Shown: piece by piece, positions 26,732 through 37,329 of the stretch
How the letters are laid out: each line of letters begins with the position of its first letter
How positions within the stretch are numbered: position 1 is the stretch's first letter
The notes under the pieces: model-generated
Database searches by the model: none
The model's input: the letters and a program-made list of their open reading frames with translations, nothing else
Told to the model about the DNA's origin: nothing
Source: Gemmatimonas phototrophica
Lineage (GTDB): Bacteria; Gemmatimonadota; Gemmatimonadetes; Gemmatimonadales; Gemmatimonadaceae
NCBI RefSeq assembly: GCF_000695095.2
Contig: NZ_CP011454.1
Span: forward strand, 2,914,001 to 2,978,000
Length of the DNA: 64,000 bases
Direction of reading: 5' to 3'
Program-made: the position numbers and the translations under genes

Positions 26732-27692
26732 GCATGGCCCCGGAGGCCTTGCGATGACCGCCGCCGCCGTAGCGTCGCGCAAACTGCTGCACATCCACAT
26801 CGCCTGTGCTGCGCAGACTCACCTTCACCTTGCCGTACCCGAGGTCACGGAAGAACAGCGCCATCCGAGTACCGGCAATACTGCGCGGATGCTCCACAAT
26901 ACCGTCGAGTTCTTCGCTCGTGACATCAAAGCGACTCACCACGTCGGCGTTCACCGAAATGTATGACAACCCGATATCGGGTTCACTGTGCAGCGTGGCC
27001 AAGGCCTCGCGCAGCAGCTGCAGCCGGCCCAGGCTTACCTGCGCATAAATGCGCCGGTACATCTCTTCCGGGTTCACGCCGGCCGCCAGCAGAGCTGCCG
27101 CAATGCCATGCGCCCGCGGGGATGTGTTGCTGAAGCGGAAGCTGCCGGTATCGGTGAGAATGGCTGCGTACAGCGACTGCGCCACCGCCGGGGTCAACTC
27201 AAGCCCCAACGTGACGGCAATGTCGTACACCAACTCTCCCGTGGCACACGCCGCGGTATCGGCCACCGCGAGGGTTCCCACCGGTTCGTCACCAGCCACA
27301 TGATGATCGATGACCGAAATGGGTACGCTCAGCGAGCGGACTTTGTCGGCAAGGTGTCCCAGCCGACGCACATCATTGATATCCAGCACGATCAATGCAT
27401 CAATCCCATCGAGTGCCGCGGTTCCCTTGGCGCTCGCTTCCTCGATGTCATCCCCGAGCAGGAATTCAAACATCGTTGGCCACGGGGTGGGATTGACGAT
27501 GCGGCAGCGAATGCCACGCTGCGCGAGCAATCGCGCGAGCGCCGTTTCGCTGCCGCATCCATCACCGTCCGCATTGATGTGCGTGGAGAGGGCCACCGTC
27601 ATCCCCGGGCGCAGGGCGGCGAACCACGTATGGATCGCCACCTGCCGCGCCTCAGATGCACTCAGCAGCCCGTCTGCCACGGCACTGCTCAT
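26649..27692 (-). CDS. nrnA: NrnA-type DHH/DHHA1 bifunctional oligoribonuclease / pAp phosphatase
   Basis: A 347-aa DHH-family phosphoesterase. Metal motifs are STHINADGDGCGSE (motif I, with an Asn where HxNPD is more usual), LIVLDIND, VIDHHV (DHH) and the DHHA1 RNA-binding glycine motif RYGGGGHRKASGA. These enzymes degrade nano-RNA and cyclic-di-nucleotide breakdown products such as pGpG or pApA, and hydrolyse pAp. Its ATG overlaps the permease stop by ATGA (27689-27692). Length is normal. The 3' end overlaps the convergent propeller gene by 83 nt. Confidence 0.92.
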   Translation of the reverse strand: MSSAVADGLLSASEARQVAIHTWFAALRPGMTVALSTHINADGDGCGSETALARLLAQRGIRCRIVNPTPWPTMFEFLLGDDIEEASAKGTAALDGIDALIVLDINDVRRLGHLADKVRSLSVPISVIDHHVAGDEPVGTLAVADTAACATGELVYDIAVTLGLELTPAVAQSLYAAILTDTGSFRFSNTSPRAHGIAAALLAAGVNPEEMYRRIYAQVSLGRLQLLREALATLHSEPDIGLSYISVNADVVSRFDVTSEELDGIVEHPRSIAGTRMALFFRDLGYGKVKVSLRSTGDVDVQQFARRYGGGGHRKASGAMLTGALEEVQAQVVTDARLYLRGELESV

Positions 27693-29257
27693 CGCTTGCC
27701 AGCTTCCTGCTTACCGATGGTCGAGTTGCGCATGCCGTACACGAAGTACGTCGTCATGCCAATCGCCGTCCAGACGCCCAGCAACGCCCAGGTCAGCCCG
27801 GGCAGCTGATACATCATGTACAACGTTGCACCGGCACCAAGCAGCGGCACCAGCGGCACCAGCGGCGTCTTGAACGGACGCTCCAGTTCCGGCGACCGCA
27901 CACGCAGCACCCACACGCCGATACACACGGTGGCAAAGGCCGCCAACGTACCACCCGACACCAGTTCGCCCAGCAGACCGAGCGGAAAGAAGCCGGCAAT
28001 GATGATGGCGATGATACCCACGATCCACGTGGACGCCGCCGGCGTCTGGTAGACCGGGTGCACCTTGGCAAACACCTTCGGGAGCAGACCGTCGCGCGAC
28101 ATCGTGTAGAAGATGCGCGGCTGGCCCATGAGCATCACGAGCACGACCGATGACAGACCCGCCACGGCGCCGATGTTCACGAGGTACTCGAGCCACTTGA
28201 GCTGCGGAACGGCTTCGAGCGCGGCCGACACCGGGTGCGGTACGCCAAGCGCCGTATAGGGCGCGAGACCGGTCATGACCAGCGACATCAGGATGTACAA
28301 CACCGTGCAGATAAGCAGCGACGCGATCATGCCAATGGGCAAGTCACGCTGCGGGTTCTTGGCTTCCTGCGCGGCGGTGGACACGGCGTCAAAGCCGATG
28401 TACGAGAAGAACACCACCGGCGCCGCGCGGAGCACGCCCGACATGCCGTACTTGGTGCTGCCGTCCGGATTGGTCACCATCTCGGGAATGAACGGCGTCC
28501 AGTTCTCGGGGTTCACGTACATGAAGCCGAACCCGATCACGAGGAGCACGATGATCATCTTGATGGCCACTACGATGTTATTGAACGTGGCCGACTCCTG
28601 AACACCGCGCACCAGCAGGAACGTCAGCGCCAGAATGAGCGCGACGGCTGGCAAATTGATCAGCCCTTCCACCGGTGACCCGCCCGCGGCTGTACAGGCT
28701 TCACGCGTGGCATAGGCCGCCTTGGTGAGCGCATCCACCAACGTGGTGCCGGTGCCGTCCACACAGGTGAACGCACGCACCACTTCATGGCCGTTGATCA
28801 CGGTGAGTGGCGCCGAGGCAAACGCGGCCGGCACATGCACCCCCGCTTCATTCAACATGGCGCTGAAATACCCCGACCAGCCCACCGCCACCGTGGACGC
28901 TGCGAACAGGTATTCGAGGACCAGATTCCATCCGATGAACCACGCCACGCCCTCACCCATGGTGGCGTAGCTGTAGGTGTACGCAGAGCCGGCGATGGGA
29001 ATCATCGACGCGAATTCGGCGTAGCAGAGCCCCGCGAACAAGCAGGCGAGGCCGGCCAGCACGAACGACAGCGAGACACCGGGGCCGGCAAAGTTCGCCG
29101 CGGCCGTTCCGGTGAGGACGAAGATACCGGCACCAATGATGGCACCGATGCCGAGCATCGTCAGGTTGAGGGCGCCAAGCGTGCGCTTGAGGCCGCCTTC
29201 AGAGCTTTCGGCCTCGGCGCGGAGCGCCGTGATCGATTTCTTGGACCAGATTCCCAT
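27689..29257 (-). CDS. APC-superfamily cationic amino-acid permease
   Basis: A 522-aa transporter with twelve or more hydrophobic helices. LTMLGIGAIIGAGIFVLTG is the helix-1 signature and SMIPIAGSAYTYSYATMGE the helix-3 signature of the amino-acid/polyamine/cation family, CAT-like branch (IGFDAVSTAAQEAKNPQRDLP). It contains an unusual extracellular loop with cysteines between helices 5 and 6 (AFTCVDGTG, TREACTAAGG). ATG 29257 begins MGIWSKKSI; longer forms are not conserved. The substrate is not determinable here. nrnA is coupled to its 3' end. Confidence 0.9.
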   Translation of the reverse strand: MGIWSKKSITALRAEAESSEGGLKRTLGALNLTMLGIGAIIGAGIFVLTGTAAANFAGPGVSLSFVLAGLACLFAGLCYAEFASMIPIAGSAYTYSYATMGEGVAWFIGWNLVLEYLFAASTVAVGWSGYFSAMLNEAGVHVPAAFASAPLTVINGHEVVRAFTCVDGTGTTLVDALTKAAYATREACTAAGGSPVEGLINLPAVALILALTFLLVRGVQESATFNNIVVAIKMIIVLLVIGFGFMYVNPENWTPFIPEMVTNPDGSTKYGMSGVLRAAPVVFFSYIGFDAVSTAAQEAKNPQRDLPIGMIASLLICTVLYILMSLVMTGLAPYTALGVPHPVSAALEAVPQLKWLEYLVNIGAVAGLSSVVLVMLMGQPRIFYTMSRDGLLPKVFAKVHPVYQTPAASTWIVGIIAIIIAGFFPLGLLGELVSGGTLAAFATVCIGVWVLRVRSPELERPFKTPLVPLVPLLGAGATLYMMYQLPGLTWALLGVWTAIGMTTYFVYGMRNSTIGKQEAGKR

Positions 29258-29487
29258 CAGCGGTGTGGTCTGGGTGAAGCGCGATGCAGGTGAGCGACAT
29301 CGCGCAGGGTACAACGGAGTCCTACCGGGGTGACGAACGTCACGCGGGGGCTAATGTGGCTACCCGCACAGCATTCGAACAGTAGACCCACCAAACTCGG
29401 CGCCGGTTGCGTCGGACGCAACGGGCGCTGGCGATAAAACGGTAGCCGGGTGGCCGCCGGAGCCGAACGGGGAAGCTGCCGCCGGTA

Positions 29488-29528
29488 CCCGAACCCGGGA
29501 CCGATCAGTGACGGGTCGTGGGTTCGGG
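29488..29528. repeat. Hairpin of the GGGTCGTGGGTT palindrome family upstream of the permease
   Basis: CCCGAACCC (29488-29496) pairs with GGGTTCGGG (29520-29528), and flanking CCGCC/GGCGG blocks extend the stem weakly. GATCAGTGACGGGTCGTGGGTT (29503-29524) matches 19 of 22 bases of the palindrome arm at 483-504. The remaining intergenic sequence 29258-29487 shows a short GTTGCGTC-GGA-GACGCAAC-like hairpin and no gene. It follows the guaB stop (29548, minus strand) and may terminate guaB. Confidence 0.55.
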
Positions 29529-29547
29529 GGTGGCGGTGGGGGAGCTG

Positions 29548-31445
<1,898 letters not shown>

Positions 31446-31493
31446 CCCCGTACGTGGTCCGTTTCTGGTCGTTGGGCGCATGGAGCGAAGGCC

Positions 31494-31907
31494 TCAGGCA
31501 GGGGTCGCGGGTGGTGATGGTGGCGTGCCCGGTGGCGTGCCGGAGGCCGCCGTTGGCGGGGCACCGGGTGGTGTTGGCGGCGGCGCACCAATCTGGTCGG
31601 CCACCGTTTTGGCGGTGCTCACCACATCGGTGGCCACGGTCTTGGTGGTTTGCGCCACGTTGTTCAGCACACCCATGGCCTTGTTGAGGAAACCCACGGC
31701 CTCCACCACGGTGCCAGCGGCCAACCCACCGGCACGCAGCGTGTCCTCCACGCCGTCGGTGAACTTTTGAAAGACGTTGGTAACAGGCGCCGGTTTCTCG
31801 GCGTACTTGGACTCCAGAAACTCGACGTAATCGAGAATCTGATACAGACGCTCATCGGACAGCGTCTCGAGTTTGCGGTTGATTCGATCGCGGACGTACG
31901 GATTCAT
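31494..31907 (-). CDS. Small protein with DUF2281-like N-terminus and Pro/Thr-rich tail
   Basis: The 137-aa protein starts MNPYVRDRINRKLETLSDER; LYQILDYVEFLESKYAEKP resembles the DUF2281 / antitoxin-like helix LxxxxDFVEFLxxK. The middle is an amphipathic helical stretch (TKTVATDVVSTAKTVADQIG) and the end is Pro/Thr/Ala-rich (PPTPPGAPP). AGGAGG lies 7 nt before ATG 31907, a strong ribosome site that fixes the start. No partner toxin is adjacent. Function unknown. Confidence 0.75.
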   Translation of the reverse strand: MNPYVRDRINRKLETLSDERLYQILDYVEFLESKYAEKPAPVTNVFQKFTDGVEDTLRAGGLAAGTVVEAVGFLNKAMGVLNNVAQTTKTVATDVVSTAKTVADQIGAPPPTPPGAPPTAASGTPPGTPPSPPATPA

Positions 31908-31936
31908 GTCGTTTCCTCCTGGCACGCCCTACGGGG

Positions 31937-32929
31937 TCAGCCGCGCCAACGTTTCCGCTCGCCGCGCGCGTCGATATGGCAATACGGGGTAGCATAGCGC
32001 CGGCTGCTGTAGACGCCCAGCCCGCCGGCCAGTTCGGGGTGCAGCCGTTCCACCCAGTCTACGGCTTGTTCCACCCGATAGGCGTCAAACAAGGTGAGCT
32101 GGCCATCGCCGTCGGCGTCAATGGCGACATCGGCGGCGTCACCATACAAGTGTCGCGAATCGCGTGCCGAGCCTTCGACGTTGGAATTGTGCAGTGGCGT
32201 ACGGAAGCCACTGTGTACTTCGAGCGTGAAGTCGGCCTGTTCTTCCCCACGACGGCGCGCGAGTTCCCGCAGCACGAGCTCGATCTTGTCGAGAACACGT
32301 GGGTCAACGGCCACGTACTTGGGCCAGCTGGTTTGGCGATCGTGGGTCACGAAGTCCCGGACCTTGAGGTGCTTGGTAAGGGGGAGGTCCAGATGCTCTT
32401 CATGGACTTCGGCGAAGCCCGTGGGCTTTTCCCCCTGTTCGTTGCGGGACCACTCGGCCGGATAGCGTCCGATCTGATACCCGTTCAACGTGCTGCCAAG
32501 CTTGAGCTCGAACGGCACCAGCACGGCCAGGCGGGGCTCTTCAATACGCTGGGTGACGCCGTTGCGCATAACGGCCAACTCGTAGAACCCGGGGGTGAGT
32601 GGCGCCAGCAACGTATCGCCGTCGACAGGGCGCATGACGTCGGCCGACTCTCCCGTGCCCACGTGCACCCACTGGTACCGGAAGCCGAGGGTGCTCTGGG
32701 CGCCCCGGATATCCAGCGGGAAGGCCACGCGCTCACCGGCACGGACAAAGTGCATGCGCACTTCCCCGCTGCTCCCCTTGGTGGCCATCGCGGCGGCGAC
32801 GCGGGGGACGGCACGCCGGTAGCTGTCAGCAGATGACCCGGCCAGGAGTTCACCGGGCGGCTGATAGATGACCGCCGCCAAAATGGCGACGAAGCCACTG
32901 GCAATGAGTGCGGTACGACGCCGCATCAT
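31937..32929 (-). CDS. M15-type D-Ala-D-Ala peptidase with signal anchor and EF-hand-like loop
   Basis: A 330-aa exported peptidase with an N-terminal membrane helix (ALIASGFVAILAAVIYQPP). The C-terminal M15A-like domain has HSGFRTPLHNSN, SRHLYGDAADV (His and Asp zinc ligands) and the final CHIDARGERKRW (His ligand, with Asp). Inside the domain, DADGDGQLTLFD (bases 32084-32119) reads as an EF-hand calcium loop. A peptidoglycan carboxypeptidase or endopeptidase role is inferred. ATG 32929 lies 10 nt after the stop of the paralogous upstream gene. Confidence 0.86.
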   Translation of the reverse strand: MMRRRTALIASGFVAILAAVIYQPPGELLAGSSADSYRRAVPRVAAAMATKGSSGEVRMHFVRAGERVAFPLDIRGAQSTLGFRYQWVHVGTGESADVMRPVDGDTLLAPLTPGFYELAVMRNGVTQRIEEPRLAVLVPFELKLGSTLNGYQIGRYPAEWSRNEQGEKPTGFAEVHEEHLDLPLTKHLKVRDFVTHDRQTSWPKYVAVDPRVLDKIELVLRELARRRGEEQADFTLEVHSGFRTPLHNSNVEGSARDSRHLYGDAADVAIDADGDGQLTLFDAYRVEQAVDWVERLHPELAGGLGVYSSRRYATPYCHIDARGERKRWRG

Positions 32930-32939
32930 GGGCACGTCC

Positions 32940-33947
32940 TCACAACGCCCCCCACCGGGCACGATTGCCGCGCACATCGATGTGCACGAAGGGGCCGTGG
33001 GCACTGGTCGCGGTATACACGCCAATGCCGCCCACCAACTCGGGGTGTTTCTGTTCGACCCGTTCGGCGGCGGTGGCCAGCACGCGCGCGTCGCGCGTAT
33101 CTACCCGACCATCGCCGTTCAGATCACTCATCCAATCGCGGGCGCCGTTCACGACGTAGACATCGGCGGCGTCACCATACTGGTGGCGGCTATCCTGCAC
33201 GCGTCCGCCGGCACCGACGCCCTGCTGGTTGTACTGCGGCGTTCGGAACCCCGACATGACACGCAATCGCGACGCGGCGACGCCCATGCCGCGAAGTTCA
33301 TCGAGGACCAACTCAAGCTTGTCCACCAGCGGTTCGCGCAGCACCAGATACTTGGGCCATACCGGCCCCTGATCCTTGGTGAGAAAATCGCGCAAGCGGA
33401 AGTGATCGGAGATGGGCGTATCGGCGTTCCCTGCCGTGACCTCGAGGAACCCCTCGGGATTGCGGTAGGCGGCGGCACGCGCACCGCGCTGCTCGGCCGG
33501 GAAGAACCCGATGCGATAGCTGCCAATGCGTCCCTGGACCTTGTCGGCGAAGGGGCGCATGGTGATGAAATGGAAGCGACCCGCCGAGTCGGCGGCGGCG
33601 TAGATGCCGGCGCGGGTGGCCGCGGAATCGCCGAAATACTCCCGCAGGACCGGGACAGCCGCCGCGCGATGCGGCGCCAGAAAGCGGGCGCGCAACTTGC
33701 GACTGAACCCACGCAGGGAGTCGAGCCCCGGGAATGGGGCCGGTGCGTCAGCGGCCAGGGCACGAGTTAACGGGAGCCGGCTGCCAGATGCGCCTGCGGG
33801 AGCCTTGGCGGGCCGAGCGAACGCGACCAGACTGGCGCACGCAAGGACGACCGCCGCGCCGCTCGCGCGTCGGCGCGTGCGGCGGAGTTTGGCCTTGTGA
33901 GACGGCAAATGGAGAGACGCCGGAGCGTCGGAAGTTAACTGGGTCAC
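32940..33947 (-). CDS. M15-type peptidase paralogue with EF-hand-like loop
   Basis: A 335-aa paralogue of the next gene. It has an N-terminal hydrophobic segment (AAVVLACASLVAFA) and the same M15 motifs (MSGFRTPQYNQQ, SRHQYGDAADVYV, VHIDVRGNRARW). The calcium-like loop DLNGDGRVDTRD (bases 33090-33125) is even closer to the EF-hand/dockerin consensus. The start is GTG 33947. Tandem duplication is likely because domain order, length and final motif are shared. The upstream 200 bp (33948-34144) holds no gene, only a GCGGGTTAACCGC hairpin. Confidence 0.86.
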   Translation of the reverse strand: MTQLTSDAPASLHLPSHKAKLRRTRRRASGAAVVLACASLVAFARPAKAPAGASGSRLPLTRALAADAPAPFPGLDSLRGFSRKLRARFLAPHRAAAVPVLREYFGDSAATRAGIYAAADSAGRFHFITMRPFADKVQGRIGSYRIGFFPAEQRGARAAAYRNPEGFLEVTAGNADTPISDHFRLRDFLTKDQGPVWPKYLVLREPLVDKLELVLDELRGMGVAASRLRVMSGFRTPQYNQQGVGAGGRVQDSRHQYGDAADVYVVNGARDWMSDLNGDGRVDTRDARVLATAAERVEQKHPELVGGIGVYTATSAHGPFVHIDVRGNRARWGAL

Positions 33948-34144
33948 GATGTCGGGTATGGCGCTCGGCCGGACGCTGGATGGGCGTTGACCGGGTGCGG
34001 GTTAACCGCGTGCGGCAGATGATCTTGCTGCTATGGAACAGACGATCGAGCGCCCGTTCCGGAAATATAGCAGATCTGGCCTGGAGGTTCACCCGTCGTG
34101 GATAAACACCCCGGCTGAATTCTCATCTGTAACTGATTGTCAGA

Positions 34145-35035
34145 TCAGTAGATGAAGACCGGGGTCCCGACCGCCACGCGATGGTACAGCTCCGTGATGT
34201 CTTCGTTCCGCAATCGCACACATCCGTGGCTGACCGCCTGCCCCACCGACTTGGGATTGTTGGTGCCGTGCAAGGCGTACCCGTCGCCCAGATACAGCCG
34301 GAAGCTCCCCAGGACGTCCGGATACTTGCGCTGATTCGTGCCGAACGGGGGAATGATCACCTTGCCGTCCGCCACAATTTCCCGACCGTCGGTGGCCGTG
34401 AGGGGGCGAATCGTCCCGTCGGGGGCAACGCGGACAACGTCATTGCCCTTCACGGTCAGCTGCCCCCCGTCGCGCAGCTTGAGGGGCCGCCCCCGCACCA
34501 GCTGAGTGAGTCCCAAGCCGCGTTTGTTGGCCTGCTCCTGATAGTGCCAGTCAGGGGGGATCCACGCCGGTGCCGAGTCACGCCGCTGCACCACCAGGCG
34601 CCCCCGTGGGGTCTCGAACCGCAGGACTTTAGCCCCCCCTTTCACCACGAGCTGCTTGCCCGAACCGGTCGCAACCGGTGCCGTGAACAGGATGCTGTCC
34701 CCCTGCTTGTACCACACTCGACGCTCAACGATGGAGACCACCAGATACGACGAATCGGCGGGGGGTGCCGGCGTGGACGCCAATTGGGCGCGCAGGCTGT
34801 CGACCCCCAGACCAGCCTGCAAAGCGGCTTGCTCCAAGGCCTCGGAGTTATCGTTGAACACCAGCCGCGCGATATCCCGCTCAAATCGGGTCTGGAGTGT
34901 CTGGTAGCCCACCCAGACGGTGTGCGCGGCCACCAGCAGCATGAGTCCGAGCAGCCAGGACGGGGCTCCGCGCCAGCCATAGCGGCGAACACGCGAGGGC
35001 CCGGAACGGAGATGGGGTGCCATGGGCGTAGCCAT
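34145..35035 (-). CDS. L,D-transpeptidase (YkuD family), active-site intact
   Basis: A 296-aa protein with an N-terminal anchor (WLLGLMLLVAAHTVWVGY) and a C-terminal YkuD domain. The catalytic motif ALHGTNNPKSVG...VSHGCVRLRNED provides His256, His270, Cys272 and Arg274. L,D-transpeptidases form 3-3 crosslinks or attach proteins to peptidoglycan. Its ATG overlaps the stop of the upstream paralogue by TGATG, so translation is coupled. The upstream paralogue lacks the active site, suggesting an enzyme/pseudoenzyme pair. Confidence 0.92.
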   Translation of the reverse strand: MATPMAPHLRSGPSRVRRYGWRGAPSWLLGLMLLVAAHTVWVGYQTLQTRFERDIARLVFNDNSEALEQAALQAGLGVDSLRAQLASTPAPPADSSYLVVSIVERRVWYKQGDSILFTAPVATGSGKQLVVKGGAKVLRFETPRGRLVVQRRDSAPAWIPPDWHYQEQANKRGLGLTQLVRGRPLKLRDGGQLTVKGNDVVRVAPDGTIRPLTATDGREIVADGKVIIPPFGTNQRKYPDVLGSFRLYLGDGYALHGTNNPKSVGQAVSHGCVRLRNEDITELYHRVAVGTPVFIY

Positions 35036-35718
35036 CAGTAGAAGTACACCCGCGTACCCGGTGTCAGGTTCTCCCGGATCGCCCGCAGGTCGCTGGCGCT
35101 CAGACGCACCGCTCCGGGCATCACATAACTGCTGTCGGAAAGCGGCCCCTGTTCGGGGAGGGTGTACAGCAGCGTCCCGCCGGAGGTCAGGATGGCATGA
35201 TCGCCGGTCCAGCCGGGCTCGGCGACCGTGGCGGGAGCAGGAAGCCCACGGTCTGCCCAGATCCAGGACGGCAGCGGGTGCACGTCGGTGGCGCCAAGCA
35301 CCCGCTCAACGGTGCGCAGGCCGCGGGGGACCACCACTTGCATAGTGTCTGAGGTGGCGCCGACCCGTCGTTCCCGGCCAATGCGGGCGGACATCGTGCG
35401 CAGGCGGGCGCCTCCCCGGTCGAGGGCCACATAGCCCGAATCGGTATTGACGGCTAAATGGACGGCGTCGTCCCCCTGGGCCTGCCGCCGCATGATTTCC
35501 ACCATGAGCGTGGCCCGGTCGGCGTCGGCCATCAACAAGGCATCGGCCCGCCCGCGTTCCAGGGCGGTCATGCCTGCCCGGAGCCGCGCCGTTTCCTCCC
35601 GGTACCGTCCTTGCCGAACCAACAGGAAACCATCCACCAGTACCAAAGACACCAACACCAGTGTCAACAACAGGGTACGACGCCGAACACGCATGAGTAA
35701 GCGGGGTTTAGATTCCAA
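35035..35718 (-). CDS. Catalytically dead YkuD (L,D-transpeptidase-like) protein
   Basis: The 227-aa product has a membrane segment (LLLTLVLVSLVLVDGFLLV) and a C-terminal domain aligned with the next gene: TGDHAIL, ...PGAVRLSASD, ...LTPGTRVYFY. Where the active paralogue has SHGCVRLRNED it reads MPGAVRLSASD. Catalytic His and Cys are therefore replaced by Pro and Ala203, and the upstream HGT is TSG. The start is TTG 35718 or ATG 35694; the ATG keeps the whole anchor. It is divergent from gpmI with 51 bp between. A regulatory or scaffolding role toward the downstream enzyme is inferred. Confidence 0.72.
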   Translation of the reverse strand: MESKPRLLMRVRRRTLLLTLVLVSLVLVDGFLLVRQGRYREETARLRAGMTALERGRADALLMADADRATLMVEIMRRQAQGDDAVHLAVNTDSGYVALDRGGARLRTMSARIGRERRVGATSDTMQVVVPRGLRTVERVLGATDVHPLPSWIWADRGLPAPATVAEPGWTGDHAILTSGGTLLYTLPEQGPLSDSSYVMPGAVRLSASDLRAIRENLTPGTRVYFY

Positions 35719-35769
35719 CGGCTGCGATTCCCACGTGACGTTCGCACAAGAAGCATACCCCGGAGACCG

Positions 35770-37329
35770 ATGTCTGCTCGTGTAGACCGCGCCGTTGCCC
35801 TGATCATTCTGGATGGTTGGGGATACCGCGAAGAGTGTGAAGCCAACGCGATCTGTCTGGCCAATACCCCGAACTGGGACCAGATCTGGTCACATCCGTC
35901 CCGCACGCTCCTCACGGCGTCGGGGAAACCCGTTGGCTTGCCCGAAGGCCAGATGGGGAACAGTGAGGTCGGACACCTCAATCTTGGCGCCGGTCGCATC
36001 GTCATGCAGGATCTGGTCCGCATCGGCGCCGCCATCGACGACCGCAGCTTCTTTGCCAATCCGACATTGGTGGCCGCATGTGAGCATGCCCGCTTCAACG
36101 ACGGCACGCTGCACCTGCTTGGCCTGCTCGGCGATGGCGGAGTGCATGCGACCGACGAACATCTGCACGCGCTGATTGATCTGGCCGTGCAGCACCAGGT
36201 GCCACGCGTGGTCGTGCACGCCATGCTCGACGGGCGTGACACGCCGCCCACCAGCGGCATGGAGTTTCTGCGCGCCACGTTGACGCGCATGGAAGGCAAG
36301 GCGCAGCTGGCCAGCGTGAGTGGTCGCTACTACGGCATGGACCGGGACAACCGCTGGGAGCGTACGGGGCTCTGGTTCCAGGCGGCCGTCCACGGACAAG
36401 CGCCGGTGGAGACGGACGCGCTGGCCGCGCTACAGCGCTCGTACGATGCCGGTGTGACCGATGAATTCGTGAAGCCCTGGGTCATGGCCGATCACGAAGG
36501 GGCCGCGCTGGCGCCCATGAAGGATGGCGATGCGCTGATCTGCTTCAACTTCCGCAGTGATCGCATGCGTCAGTCGCTGCGGGCGCTGGCGCTCCCCGAC
36601 TTCAATGGCTTTGAGACGGGGAAACGCCCGCTGGTGCACATCAGCACCATGACGCAGTACGACGACACGTTCCCGTTTCCCGTGGCCTTTGCGCCGCAGT
36701 CCATGAAGCACCTGGTTGGCGAGGTGATTGCGGACGCCGGCCTGACGCAGCTGCGCACGGCCGAAACGGAGAAGTATCCGCATGTCACGTTCTTCTTCAA
36801 CGGGGGGCATGAGCACCCGTTGGCCGGGGAAGATCGCAAGATGGTCGCCAGCCCCAAAGTGGCCACCTACGACCTGCAGCCCGAAATGAGTGCCGCAGGC
36901 ATTTGCGATATTTTGTGTGATGCGTTGGCGAATCGCACGCATGACTTCATGCTCTGCAACTTCGCCAACACGGACATGGTGGGACACACCGGTTCGTTGC
37001 CGGCCGCCATCAAGGCCGTGGAAACGGTGGATGCCTGCCTGGGACGCGTGTTGGCGGCTGCCCGGCAGGGTGGGGCGCGACTGATCATTACGGCCGACCA
37101 CGGGAACGCCGACGTGATGGTTGACCCGGTGACGCACCAACCACACACCGCGCACACGACGAACCCGGTACCGCTGGTCATACTCGATCCTGACGAAACG
37201 GCCCCACTACGGAGTGGCGGGGCCCTCTGTGATGTCGGGCCCACGGCTCTGGCGCTGCTGGGGCTCACGCTTCCCCCCGAAATTTCCGGTCGCGACCTGC
37301 GCGATCGTTCTTCTGCTCACCAGTCCTGA
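35770..37329 (+). CDS. gpmI: 2,3-bisphosphoglycerate-independent phosphoglycerate mutase
   Basis: A glycolytic, manganese-dependent enzyme that interconverts 3- and 2-phosphoglycerate. LIILDGWGYRE holds the first metal Asp, QMGNSEVGHLNLGAGR the phospho-Ser, and FANTDMVGHTG and TADHGNADVM the later metal ligands. At 519 aa it is full length. GGAG lies 4 nt before the ATG. It heads a plus-strand chain of six genes in which most junctions overlap (TGATG or ATGA). The next gene, an outer-membrane-type protein, starts inside its stop codon. Confidence 0.96.
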   Translation: MSARVDRAVALIILDGWGYREECEANAICLANTPNWDQIWSHPSRTLLTASGKPVGLPEGQMGNSEVGHLNLGAGRIVMQDLVRIGAAIDDRSFFANPTLVAACEHARFNDGTLHLLGLLGDGGVHATDEHLHALIDLAVQHQVPRVVVHAMLDGRDTPPTSGMEFLRATLTRMEGKAQLASVSGRYYGMDRDNRWERTGLWFQAAVHGQAPVETDALAALQRSYDAGVTDEFVKPWVMADHEGAALAPMKDGDALICFNFRSDRMRQSLRALALPDFNGFETGKRPLVHISTMTQYDDTFPFPVAFAPQSMKHLVGEVIADAGLTQLRTAETEKYPHVTFFFNGGHEHPLAGEDRKMVASPKVATYDLQPEMSAAGICDILCDALANRTHDFMLCNFANTDMVGHTGSLPAAIKAVETVDACLGRVLAAARQGGARLIITADHGNADVMVDPVTHQPHTAHTTNPVPLVILDPDETAPLRSGGALCDVGPTALALLGLTLPPEISGRDLRDRSSAHQS

